NCBI GenBank assembly: GCA_018970205.1
Contig: JAGWWW010000013.1
Span: 1 to 40,953 of the forward strand
Length of the DNA stretch: 40,953 bases
Direction of reading: 5' to 3'
From: Actinomycetales bacterium
Lineage (GTDB): Bacteria > Actinomycetota > Actinomycetes > S36-B12 > UBA5976
In this document: piece by piece, positions 9,153 through 16,148 of the stretch
Numbering within the stretch: position 1 is the stretch's first letter
Layout of the letters: each line of letters begins with the position of its first letter
Translations under genes and position numbers: made by a program
The notes under the pieces: model-generated
Database searches by the model: none
What the model was told of the DNA's origin: nothing
The model's input: the letters and a program-made list of their open reading frames with translations, nothing else

Positions 9153-9192
9153 GCGAACGCGACTGGTGCGCTTCGCAGCCAGTCGCGTTCGC
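9153..9192 (-). terminator. 14-pair inverted repeat between clpP2 and clpX
   Basis: A perfect 14-base arm (9153-9166) pairs with 9179-9192 across a 12-base loop. It lies 20 bases beyond the clpP2 stop, where a terminator or partial attenuator for the clpP1-clpP2 message would be. No U-run follows on the minus strand, so termination is inferred, not certain. Confidence 0.6.
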
Positions 9193-9212
9193 GGAACTTG
9201 TTCAGATGCGTG

Positions 9213-9833
9213 TCAGACGGCGGCCTTGCGCGACGCGATGACGCCGTCGACGATTCCGTACTCCTTGGCCGCGTCGGCGGTGAGGATCTTGTCGCGCTCG
9301 ATGTCTTGGCGCACGGTCTCGATGCTGCGGCCGGTGTGGCGGGCGAGGATGTGCTCCATCTGCTCGCGCATGCGCAGGATCTCGTTGGCCTCGATCTCGA
9401 TGTCCGAGGCCTGGCCGCCGCTGCCGCCCATGCGCGGCTGGTGGATGAGGATGCGCGAGTTCGGCAGTGTGAAGCGCTTGCCAGGGCTGCCGGCTGCGAG
9501 CAGCACGGCCGCGGCCGACGCGGCCTGGCCGAGGCACACGGTCTGGATGGCCGGCTTGACGAACTGCATCGTGTCGTAGATGGCCGTCATCGCGGTGTAT
9601 GAGCCGCCGGGTGAGTTGATGTAGATCTGGATGTCGCGCTCGGGGTCCATCGACTCCAGGCACAGCAACTGCGCCATGACGTCGTCGGCGGAGGCATCGT
9701 CGATCTGCGTGCCGAGGAAGATGATGCGCTCCTCGAAGAGCTTCGTGTACGGGTTGTGCGTGCGGTACCCCTGCGGGGTGCGCTCGGTGAACTCCGGTAG
9801 GACGTAGCGTGCGTACGGGCTGTTGGTGGTCAT
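9213..9833 (-). CDS. clpP2: ATP-dependent Clp protease proteolytic subunit ClpP2
   Basis: A 206-residue serine protease that forms one ring of the mixed ClpP1P2 barrel typical of Actinomycetota. The catalytic triad is visible as Ser106 (GQAASAAAV), His131 ([10 protein letters not shown]) and Asp181 (ERDK). The oxyanion-site segment INSPGGS is present at about 73-79. The ATG at 9833 is preceded by a strong GGAGGAAG site; a longer frame from 9857 overlaps the clpP1 stop and is less likely. It is the second gene of the clpP1-clpP2 operon. Confidence 0.96.
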   Translation of the reverse strand: MTTNSPYARYVLPEFTERTPQGYRTHNPYTKLFEERIIFLGTQIDDASADDVMAQLLCLESMDPERDIQIYINSPGGSYTAMTAIYDTMQFVKPAIQTVCLGQAASAAAVLLAAGSPGKRFTLPNSRILIHQPRMGGSGGQASDIEIEANEILRMREQMEHILARHTGRSIETVRQDIERDKILTADAAKEYGIVDGVIASRKAAV

Positions 9834-9853
9834 GTCTGCTTCCTCCCTGCCGC

Positions 9854-10483
9854 TCACGCCATGCCGCCGCTGCCGGCGACGTCGCGGGCGCTGCTGACGA
9901 CGTGGTCGATGAAGCCGTATTCCTTCGCCTCGTCGGCGGTGAACCAGCGGTCGCGGTCGGAGTCAGAGGTGATCTGCTCCACGCCCTGCCCGGTGTGGTG
10001 CGCGATGAGCTCGGCCATCTTGTTCTTGGTGTAGATCATCTGCTCGGCCTGGATGCGGATGTCGGACGCGGTTCCGCCGATGCCACCGGAGGGCTGGTGC
10101 ATCATGATGCGCGCGTGCGGCAGCGAGTAGCGCTTGCCCTTGGCGCCGGCGCACAGCAGGAACTGCCCCATCGACGCTGCCAGGCCCATCGACACCGTCG
10201 CGACGTCGTTCTTGATGAACTGCATGGTGTCGTAGATGGCCATGCCGGCGGAGACGGAGCCGCCGGGTGAGTTGATGTAGAGGTAGATGTCCTTCTCGGG
10301 GTCCTCGGCGGCGAGCAGCAGCATCTGGGCGCAGATGGCGTTGGCCATCTGGTCCTCGACCTCGGATGCGAGGAAGATGATGCGCTCCTTGAGCAGCCGC
10401 TCGTAGAGGAAGTCGTCGAACCGGCCCGCACCGCCGGCCATCCGGACCGGTTGCACGGCCTGCGGAATCTGAATCTCGCTCAC
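9854..10483 (-). CDS. clpP1: ATP-dependent Clp protease proteolytic subunit ClpP1
   Basis: A 209-residue ClpP paralogue. Ser104 (GLAASMGQ), His129 (IMMHQPSGG) and Asp178 (SDRDR) form the catalytic triad, and INSPGGS is at about 70-76. Actinobacterial ClpP1 and ClpP2 assemble into a heteromeric tetradecamer that degrades substrates delivered by ClpX or ClpC. The GTG at 10483 was chosen because AGAGGAGAGG lies just upstream; an ATG six codons earlier (10501) would place that site inside the gene. It lies 20 bases ahead of clpP2 and 76 bases downstream of tig. Confidence 0.96.
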   Translation of the reverse strand: MSEIQIPQAVQPVRMAGGAGRFDDFLYERLLKERIIFLASEVEDQMANAICAQMLLLAAEDPEKDIYLYINSPGGSVSAGMAIYDTMQFIKNDVATVSMGLAASMGQFLLCAGAKGKRYSLPHARIMMHQPSGGIGGTASDIRIQAEQMIYTKNKMAELIAHHTGQGVEQITSDSDRDRWFTADEAKEYGFIDHVVSSARDVAGSGGMA

Positions 10484-10510
10484 AGCACCTCTCCTCTGCA
10501 TTCCTTATGC

Positions 10511-10516
10511 ACCCTA
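10511..10516 (-). promoter_or_regulatory. Candidate clpP1-clpP2 -10 box TAGGGT
   Basis: TAGGGT on the minus strand, 27 bases before the GTG start of clpP1, would give a leader of about 20 bases that just contains the AGAGGAGAGG ribosome site. I could not identify a convincing ClgR or other stress-regulator operator beside it. Confidence 0.4.
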
Positions 10517-10559
10517 ACGCCCTGTCGCTTCGATGTGTTCCCCAACGGCGCAGGTTCCC

Positions 10560-11864
10560 TCACTCGCTGGTTTCGCCGCCAGCGAACGCAGGCTCGGCCG
10601 GGCGCATGGCGGCCTCGATGTCCACGCTGGACCCGGCGGTGTCTGTGACCGTCGCCCGCTGCAGGACCAGGGACAGGGCCTTGGCACGGCGCACCTCCGC
10701 CAGCGCGCTGGGCAGCGAACCGCTCTTGACGAGCTGGTCGGCGAAGTCCTGCGGGGTCAGTTGGTAGCGGGGCGCCTCGTTGATCAGCCACTGGGTGAAC
10801 TCCGCGTCGCTGACCTCGACTTCCTCGACCTCCCCGACCTTGTCGAGAACCATCTGCGCGATGAGCGAGCGTCGCACGTTGCGGCTCACCTCGGCGCGGT
10901 GGTCGAGGTCGCCCTCGCCGTGGCCGTCTGAGAAGTGGTCCGCGACCTGGGCGTCGACGAGGTTGTCTGGGACCGGGATGTCAACGGCGTCGACGAGCGC
11001 GTCGAGCACCTTGTTGCGGGCCTCGTATGCCTGCTCGACGACCCGGACGCGGCCGATGCGGCGGCGCAGGTCCTCGCGCAGTTCCTCGACCGTGTCGAAC
11101 TCGCTCGCGAGTTGCGCGAAGGAGTCGTCCGCCGGCGGCAGGTGTCGCTCGCGCACGGCGCTGACCGTGACAGTGACCTCGATGTCCTTGCCGCCCCACT
11201 CGCCGCCCTCGGGGGTGAAGGTGAAGGTGCGGTCTTCGCCCGCTGATGCGCCGCGCACGGCGTCGTCGAAGCCGGGGAGCATGCCGTCGGTTCCGAGCTC
11301 GTACGACAGGGCGTTGCCGTTGAGGTCCGGAACGTTCTCCCCCGCGTGAGTGCCGTTGATGTTGATGAGCAGCAGGTCGCCGTCGGCGGCAGCGCGCTCA
11401 ACCGGGCTGAGCGTGGCGAAGCGGGTGCGCAGTGAGTCGAGTTGGTCTTCGACCTGGCTCTCCGGGACGCGCGCCTCGTCCACTGTGACGTGCAGCGAGG
11501 AGTACGCGGGCAGCTCGAACTCCGGCCGCACATCGACCTCGGCCGTGAACGACAGGCCTTGAAGGGTGGGGTCGTCGGCGATATCGATGTCGGGCTGGCC
11601 GAGCGGCACCAGCGAGTGCTCCCGGACAGCGTTCTCGTATGCCGTCGGGACGGCCTCGTTGATGGCCTCGCTGAGAACGGTGGCGGCGCCGACGCGCTGG
11701 TCGATGACTGCCTTCGGCACCTTGCCCTTGCGGAAGCCCGGGATGGTGATCTGGGAGCCGATGGCGCGGTAGGCCTTGTCCAGGGCGGGCGCCATGTCGG
11801 CCGCGTCGATGTCGACCTGCAGTCTCACGCGGGTCGGGGTCAGCGTCTCGAGGGCAGTCTTCAC
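10560..11864 (-). CDS. tig: Trigger factor (ribosome-associated chaperone)
   Basis: A 434-residue chaperone that binds the ribosome exit tunnel and holds nascent chains, with peptidyl-prolyl isomerase activity. The ribosome-docking signature GFRKGKVPK is at about residues 43-51. An FKBP-like domain follows (about 150-245, with YELGTDGMLPGFDDAVRG), then the helical substrate-cradling C-terminal region and an acidic tail. The start is a GTG at 11864 with AAGGAC upstream. It lies 36 bases downstream of tRNA-Pro on the same strand, so read-through from the tRNA promoter is plausible. A seven-pair inverted repeat (10564-10570 with 10579-10585) sits at its last codons and could slow or end transcription before clpP1. 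Confidence 0.96.
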   Translation of the reverse strand: MKTALETLTPTRVRLQVDIDAADMAPALDKAYRAIGSQITIPGFRKGKVPKAVIDQRVGAATVLSEAINEAVPTAYENAVREHSLVPLGQPDIDIADDPTLQGLSFTAEVDVRPEFELPAYSSLHVTVDEARVPESQVEDQLDSLRTRFATLSPVERAAADGDLLLININGTHAGENVPDLNGNALSYELGTDGMLPGFDDAVRGASAGEDRTFTFTPEGGEWGGKDIEVTVTVSAVRERHLPPADDSFAQLASEFDTVEELREDLRRRIGRVRVVEQAYEARNKVLDALVDAVDIPVPDNLVDAQVADHFSDGHGEGDLDHRAEVSRNVRRSLIAQMVLDKVGEVEEVEVSDAEFTQWLINEAPRYQLTPQDFADQLVKSGSLPSALAEVRRAKALSLVLQRATVTDTAGSSVDIEAAMRPAEPAFAGGETSE

Positions 11865-11900
11865 GGGTCGTCCTTGTCGGTCGGGTGCGGGTTTGTGGCG

Positions 11901-11973
11901 TCGGGGCGGGGAGATTCGAACTCCCGATCTCCTGCTCCCAAAGCAGGCGCGCTAGCCACTACGCTACGCCCCG
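11901..11973 (-). tRNA. tRNA-Pro (anticodon UGG)
   Basis: Read on the minus strand this folds into a complete 73-base cloverleaf. It has a seven-pair acceptor (CGGGGCG with CGCCCCG), an anticodon stem CCUGC/GCAGG around loop UUUGGGA (anticodon UGG) and a T arm GGGAG-UUCGAAU-CUCCC. The discriminator is A (11901), and CCA is not encoded. A TAGACT box at 12013-12018 (minus strand) is a candidate promoter element about 40 bases upstream. Confidence 0.95.
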
Positions 11974-12107
11974 GCTGCTCGCCGGCTCGGCGCCGGTTTG
12001 AGAGCCTGCAAGAGTCTAGGGTGCCGAGGCAGAACCGCCCACATCAGTTCGCTGTCCGGGCGCCCCTGCGCACCCGGTAGCATTCTTGGGCGCTTCGGCG
12101 CGGTTTC

Positions 12108-12178
12108 GCGGGCGTAGTTCAATGGTAGAACCCCAGCCTTCCAAGCTGGTCGTGCGAGTTCGATTCTCGTCGCCCGCT
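12108..12178 (+). tRNA. tRNA-Gly (anticodon UCC)
   Basis: A 71-base cloverleaf with acceptor GCGGGCG/CGCCCGC, D arm GUUC/GAAC, anticodon stem CCAGC/GCUGG around loop CUUCCAA (anticodon UCC), T loop UUCGAUU and discriminator U. CCA is not encoded. A TAGCAT box at 12078-12083 could be its promoter. It points into the small lower-GC islet at its 3' side. Confidence 0.95.
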
Positions 12179-12254
12179 CAAACGAGATGACCCACGGCTG
12201 GTCCCGGGGGCCGTTCGCATCTGAACATGGAAAGCAAGGCGAGAATCGGGAGGA

Positions 12255-12273
12255 GCTCGCCTTCGTGGCGAGC
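12255..12273 (+). terminator. Hairpin downstream of tRNA-Gly
   Basis: GCTCGCC (12255-12261) pairs perfectly with GGCGAGC (12267-12273) around a TTCGT loop, 76 bases beyond tRNA-Gly. It may end tRNA-Gly transcription, but no T-run follows. Confidence 0.35.
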
Positions 12274-12279
12274 GACGGC

Positions 12280-12294
12280 TCTCGTCGCCCGCTC
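12280..12294 (+). repeat. 15-base direct copy of the tRNA-Gly 3' end
   Basis: TCTCGTCGCCCGCTC occurs at 12165-12179, covering the 3' half of the T arm and the acceptor of tRNA-Gly plus one base, and again at 12280-12294. Duplicated tRNA 3' ends are the usual footprint of site-specific integration (att sites). The two copies here are only 115 bases apart, so at most this is a remnant. Confidence 0.5.
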
Positions 12295-12322
12295 GCCCAG
12301 CAGGCTGAGGATGGGAGGTCCC

Positions 12323-12787
12323 GTGCAGCGTCGAATCTCCCGAGCATTCATCGCAGGGCTGCCTGGGGTACTGGTCATGGTTCAGCTCTACTTGCTTTGG
12401 CACTTCGCTCTAGTGGCCGGTAATCGCAGCGGCGCTCCGCTTCAGCTCATGCCTCTCACCACGATTCAGGGCCAACTCCGAATGGCGTTCGAGAGTTCAG
12501 TTCCAGAGGCGAGACTTATCGGCGCGACGCAGTTGGCCGGCAACGTACTTTTGATCGCTCCCCTCGGAGTCTTGCTCGGAGGGTGGACAAGGGCCCATTC
12601 GCGAACTGCGGCTTTCGCGGCAACGTCGGTCGCCGTCAGCGTCGAGGCGTACCAGTGGATCGCCAGCACCGGTCGTACCTCGGATATCGATGATGTCATT
12701 CTGAATTCAGCGGGCTGCCTTCTAGCGTTTGCCGCCGTTCGTCTAGGTCTGCGAATTCGTCAGACACGCCTGACTGCCAAGGAATGA
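12323..12787 (+). CDS. VanZ-like family membrane protein
   Basis: A 154-residue protein with several hydrophobic segments (about 9-32, 71-88, 96-112 and 126-141) and the VanZ-like signatures: AGNVLLIAPLGVLL (72-85), an E..QW at the end of the third helix (108-112) and GRTSDIDDVILNSAG (117-131). VanZ-like proteins are integral membrane proteins; VanZ gives low-level teicoplanin resistance, but most homologues have no known role. The GTG at 12323 is preferred because GGGAGG precedes it; in-frame ATGs at 12227 and 12311 are alternatives. Local G+C is visibly lower than in neighbours (35 of 60 bases in 12541-12600 by hand). Its last 92 bases overlap the opposing Abi-like gene. Confidence 0.8.
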   Translation: MQRRISRAFIAGLPGVLVMVQLYLLWHFALVAGNRSGAPLQLMPLTTIQGQLRMAFESSVPEARLIGATQLAGNVLLIAPLGVLLGGWTRAHSRTAAFAATSVAVSVEAYQWIASTGRTSDIDDVILNSAGCLLAFAAVRLGLRIRQTRLTAKE

Positions 12788-13442
12788 CTGCGTCCGTGCC
12801 GCGAGGAAGGGAACTCCACACCTGTGCAATGCGACTGGATCCGGTCAGCCACGCGGCCACTTCAGGATGGATCGCCGCCGCTACAGCAGCGAAGGGCTCG
12901 ATGACCTCATCAGCGCTGAACGAGTGCAGCGGATGAAGGTGCGCAGCCAAGTTGCGAAATGACACGGCACGGTTGAGAGCGTCATGAAGCTGCTCGCGTC
13001 GAGCAGAGACGTTGCCAGTCAAGTTCGGGAATCCACTCATTAGTGCCGGAACCCAAAGGCGCGTGTGATAGCGGCCGCTGACGAGTTGCAACCAAAAGCC
13101 GAGCGGCATATGCTCGCAAATCCCATGGAGACTGATGGAGACATCGCCTCGTCCCTGGCACTGACGGACAGCTCTTCGGAGAACGCGCGCTTCGTGGCTA
13201 TCAAAGGCGATTGAGGCAGACCAATGCTCCTCACCTCGGCTCGTGGCATACGTGGCTAGTTGTTCACTCATCGCCTGCCGGACAAGTGCTTCCATGCGGC
13301 CCGCGGTCGCCAAGAGTGCGGCGGCCGCCTCGAAATTCCATTCGTGTGTCGCGAGACTCGTCACGCCCGACATGCCCAGGGAACGGAATCTCGCGAGGCG
13401 GTCCGGAGCGACGAAACCGGCGGCCACGTTATGCCGGGACAC
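12696..13442 (-). CDS. Abi-like (abortive infection family) protein with HEPN-type motif
   Basis: A 248-residue protein resembling the Abi_2/AbiD-AbiF-like family common in Actinomycetota. Matching segments are the start VAPDRLARFRSLG (11-23), THEWNFEAAAALL (32-44), a helical region with ALVRQAM (52-58), and PLGFWLQLVSGRYHTRLWV (113-131) followed by PALMSGFP. The segment FRNLAAH (162-168) is an R-x4-H motif (R163, H168), the signature of HEPN ribonucleases. HEPN Abi proteins are often RNA-cleaving toxins in phage defence; that role is inferred here, not shown. No paired nucleotidyltransferase antitoxin is adjacent. The start is a GTG at 13442 with only a weak GGA upstream. The gene has lower G+C than the flanks and looks acquired. 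Confidence 0.72.
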   Translation of the reverse strand: MSRHNVAAGFVAPDRLARFRSLGMSGVTSLATHEWNFEAAAALLATAGRMEALVRQAMSEQLATYATSRGEEHWSASIAFDSHEARVLRRAVRQCQGRGDVSISLHGICEHMPLGFWLQLVSGRYHTRLWVPALMSGFPNLTGNVSARREQLHDALNRAVSFRNLAAHLHPLHSFSADEVIEPFAAVAAAIHPEVAAWLTGSSRIAQVWSSLPRGTDAVIPWQSGVSDEFADLDERRQTLEGSPLNSE

Positions 13443-13493
13443 TGATGATCCGGTTGCACGGGATCGGCACGCTGTGTTACCTTCTCCTCAGGG

Positions 13494-13531
13494 CCCCGGA
13501 ACAATCCCTAGCGAAAGCTAAATTGCCGGGG
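13494..13531. other. Nested hairpin with GAAA tetraloop upstream of the Abi-like gene
   Basis: The plus strand reads as three nested stems: CCCCGG (13494-13499) with CCGGGG (13526-13531), CAAT (13502-13505) with ATTG (13522-13525), and TAGC with GCTA around a GAAA loop (13509-13520). Small internal loops separate them. It lies 52 bases before the Abi-like start codon, or in the opposite sense ahead of a slightly T-rich stretch. It may be an operator, a small RNA or a terminator. The rest of 13443-13694 shows no gene. Confidence 0.5.
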
Positions 13532-13694
13532 TCAGCTTCTTTGTGTGGCGTGCGGCGGAAAAGTTGACGACTGCGCTGACGTGGAAGTCCGCCCCATATG
13601 GCAAGCGCTTCGTTTCGGTCTTCCTGCGCGGGTGCGGGATGCACCTGCCTGTGGACGGGCGCCGATGTGGGTGCGGCGCGCGAAGTCGAACCCG

Positions 13695-14603
13695 CTAACG
13701 CCGCTGACAACGCGGGCAGCGGTAGGAGGAGCGGTTGGCGAAGGGCTCGCGCACGATGCGCGCACCACAACGGGCGCAGGGCTCCCCTTCCTGCCCGTAA
13801 GCGTTCAGCGAGCGGGAGAAGTAGCCGCTCTGCCCGTTGACGTTGACGTACAGCGCGTCGAAGGACGTGCCGCCCTGCGCCAAGGCCTCAGCCATCACCT
13901 CATGCGCGCGCTGCAGAACATCGCGGGCCTTGCGTGCGGACAGCTCGTCTCCAGGTGTGCGCCAGTGAAGCCGGGCACGCCAAAGCGCCTCATCGGCGTA
14001 GATATTGCCGATGCCGCTGACGAGTTCCTGGTTGAGCAGCAACGACTTCAGTGGGGCGCGTCGGCGCCGGAAGTTTGAGACAACCGCATCGAGCTCGTAG
14101 GTGTCCTCGAATGGGTCAGGGGCGATGTGCGCGACGCTGGCAGGGACAAGCCGGCCGTCGGGTGCGGTGACGAGCTCGTCTGCGTGCAGGCCGCCGAACA
14201 TGCGTTGGTCGTCGAAGCGGAGGGTGACGGCCGGCCGGGCGAAGCGCAGGATGACGCGGGTGTGGCGCTGAGCCGCTGTGCGGCCGGTGTCGAGGAGGAC
14301 CTGCCCGCTCATACCGAGGTGGACGACTACAGCGAGGTCAGCAGCGCCAGCCGATGGCCGATTGGCTGCCTCCAGGCGCCCAGAGGCGGCAGCCGGCGCG
14401 GCGGCGCGTAGCCACATGAATTTCCCGCGCCGCTCGACGGCCGCGATGGTCACGCCCTGCACCTGCGCGGCAAAGTCCGCTGCCCCTGCGAGGTGGCGTC
14501 GGATCGACCGCGGCTCGAAGACCTCCACGGCGGCGACGCTGCGGCCGAGGACGTGGCTCTGGATTCCGTGTCGGACGACCTCGACCTCGGGCAACTCCGG
14601 CAT
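13695..14603 (-). CDS. mutM: Formamidopyrimidine-DNA glycosylase
   Basis: A 302-residue base-excision repair enzyme that removes 8-oxoguanine and formamidopyrimidines and nicks the abasic site. The N-terminal PELPEVE gives catalytic Pro2 and Glu3, with the conserved Lys61 (RRGKFMWL). The helix-two-turn-helix segment has VSGIGNIYADEALW, and the C-terminal zinc finger has Cys276, Cys279, Cys296 and Cys299 with the R-S-S-Y loop between. All key residues are present. It lies 15 bases downstream of rnc, the usual actinobacterial pairing, and is the last gene of the long minus-strand run. Confidence 0.97.
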   Translation of the reverse strand: MPELPEVEVVRHGIQSHVLGRSVAAVEVFEPRSIRRHLAGAADFAAQVQGVTIAAVERRGKFMWLRAAAPAAASGRLEAANRPSAGAADLAVVVHLGMSGQVLLDTGRTAAQRHTRVILRFARPAVTLRFDDQRMFGGLHADELVTAPDGRLVPASVAHIAPDPFEDTYELDAVVSNFRRRRAPLKSLLLNQELVSGIGNIYADEALWRARLHWRTPGDELSARKARDVLQRAHEVMAEALAQGGTSFDALYVNVNGQSGYFSRSLNAYGQEGEPCARCGARIVREPFANRSSYRCPRCQRR

Positions 14604-14618
14604 GGAACGGCAACCGTC

Positions 14619-15317
14619 TCAGCGTGTGGTGAGCGCCGCGTACGCCTGCGCTGCAGCCTGCTGCTCGGCTTCCTTCTTGCTGGTGCCAGTCCCAGCGCCG
14701 AAGCGCTCACCGTCGAGTATGACGGTGGCAGTGAACAGCCGGGCGTGCGGCGGGCCCTCGCTCTCGATGTCGTACGCCGGCGCAGCCAGGCCGCGCTCGG
14801 CTGCGAGTTCCTGCAGTGAGGATTTCCAGTCCAGCCCGGCGCCGAGCTCCGCGGCGATGGCGATGTGATCCATCATCAGCCGACGCACGAACGCACGCGC
14901 CGTCTCGAACCCGGAGTCGACGTAGACCGCGCCGATGATGGCCTCAAGCGTGTCGGCGAGGATCGACGGCTTGTCGTGGCCGGCGGTGACTTCCTCGCCG
15001 CGGCCGAGGCGGATATGTGCGCCGATGCCGAGGGCCCGGGCGACATCCGCGAGCGATTTGGAGTTCACGACCGCTGCGCGCAGCCGGGCTAGTTGACCCT
15101 CTGGCGCCTCGGGGTAGTCATGGAAGATGGCGTCGGTGACGATGATGCCAAGGACGGCGTCGCCGAGGAACTCAAGCCGCTCGTTGGTGGGGGCCTCGCC
15201 GTGCTCGTACGCCCACGACCTGTGCGTCAGCGCCAGGGACAACAAATCGGCGTCCATGCGGACGCCGAGAGTTTGCTGCAGAGATTCGAGAGTCGGCTCG
15301 GCGGACTTCTCGTTCAT
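14619..15317 (-). CDS. rnc: Ribonuclease III
   Basis: A 232-residue double-strand-specific endonuclease that processes rRNA precursors and structured mRNAs. The signature NERLEFLGDAV is at 45-55 (metal-binding Glu49 and Asp53), the second acidic pair is in ADTLEAIIGAVYVD (Asp122, Glu125), and a double-stranded-RNA-binding domain runs from about 160 to the end (GTGTSKKEAEQQAAAQAY). Length is normal. It starts at an ATG 25 bases after the rpmF stop and precedes mutM; no strong ribosome site is visible before it. Confidence 0.97.
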   Translation of the reverse strand: MNEKSAEPTLESLQQTLGVRMDADLLSLALTHRSWAYEHGEAPTNERLEFLGDAVLGIIVTDAIFHDYPEAPEGQLARLRAAVVNSKSLADVARALGIGAHIRLGRGEEVTAGHDKPSILADTLEAIIGAVYVDSGFETARAFVRRLMMDHIAIAAELGAGLDWKSSLQELAAERGLAAPAYDIESEGPPHARLFTATVILDGERFGAGTGTSKKEAEQQAAAQAYAALTTR

Positions 15318-15342
15318 CGCGCGGTCCGTAGCGGCCGACGCC

Positions 15343-15516
15343 TCAGACGTCGAGGACCTGGCGCTTGGCGTAGGTGCCGCAGGTCGGGCAGGCGATGTGC
15401 GAAGGCTTTGGGGTCTTGCACTGGGTGCACGGGGACAGCGCCGGGACGGCCGCCTTCCACGAGGAGCGGCGGTGGCGCGTGTTGCTGCGCGAGGTCTTTC
15501 GCTTGGGAACCGGCAC
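15343..15516 (-). CDS. rpmF: 50S ribosomal protein L32 (zinc-ribbon form)
   Basis: A 57-residue protein beginning VPVPKRKTSRSNTRHRR, the highly conserved L32 start. It then has a zinc ribbon with CTQC and CPTC (the C+ form) and the end GTYAKRQVLDV. L32 is part of the large ribosomal subunit. The GTG at 15516 has AAGGAAG just upstream and follows the DUF177 stop by a single base, so the two are translationally coupled, as is usual for yceD-rpmF pairs. Confidence 0.96.
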   Translation of the reverse strand: MPVPKRKTSRSNTRHRRSSWKAAVPALSPCTQCKTPKPSHIACPTCGTYAKRQVLDV

Positions 15517-15517
15517 G

Positions 15518-16108
15518 TCAGTCTTCCTTTGCTTCTGGCCCACCCTCGCCGGGGGGCTGGGAGAGTCTAGCCAAGGCCTCCCACCGGGGGTCATGCGCAG
15601 GGTGGCTGTGGCCGGGGTCCTCAGCGAGGGGGGCCCCGCACTGCGGGCAGAGCCCGGGACAGTCGGGCCGGCACAGCGGTGCCAGCGGGAGGTCGAGGAC
15701 AACTGCATCCGTGAGCGTCGTCTCGAGGTCTACCCGGTCGTCGACCACCCAGAGGTTCTCCTCGTCGGCGTCCTCATCTGGCTCGATGACGCGGCCGCGG
15801 GCGTCGGTGGGCTGGTAACTGAACAGGGCGGCGAGGTCGATGTCCTCGTCGTACCTGATCTCCGCCAGGCAGCGGCTGCACTCCCCCACGATCGGGACAA
15901 CTGCGGTGCCTGTGACCAGTACGCCCTCGCCGACCGCCTGCAACGTCAGGTCGAGGTGGATGTCCGAGCCGGCGACGACACCGATGACCGCGGTACCGAT
16001 GTCATGCGGCGCGGCCAGATCGAGCGCGAGTTCCTTCATGTGCCCCACCCGCCGTCCGGGGTCGCGCACGTCGATGACGAACGCGCCGTTGGGGGCGTTG
16101 TTGGTCAT
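15518..16108 (-). CDS. DUF177 (YceD-like) protein
   Basis: A 196-residue protein of the DUF177 family, which is almost always encoded just before rpmF and has been linked to 23S rRNA maturation in other bacteria (family knowledge). Visible landmarks are the GECSRCL motif near residue 75, an acidic middle region (EPDEDADEEN), the cysteine cluster CRPDCPGLCPQCG that may bind a metal, and the closing DPRWEALARL. AGAGGTGA precedes the ATG. It lies 40 bases after the SepIVA-like gene. Confidence 0.93.
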   Translation of the reverse strand: MTNNAPNGAFVIDVRDPGRRVGHMKELALDLAAPHDIGTAVIGVVAGSDIHLDLTLQAVGEGVLVTGTAVVPIVGECSRCLAEIRYDEDIDLAALFSYQPTDARGRVIEPDEDADEENLWVVDDRVDLETTLTDAVVLDLPLAPLCRPDCPGLCPQCGAPLAEDPGHSHPAHDPRWEALARLSQPPGEGGPEAKED

Positions 16109-16148
16109 CGCGTCACCTCTCTGGTTCCAACGTTGTCAGGCGAAGCGC

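Noticed and set aside
13532-13694. Possible short genes between the nested hairpin and mutM
   Set aside because: Short frames exist on both strands, but none has a ribosome site or a recognisable sequence.
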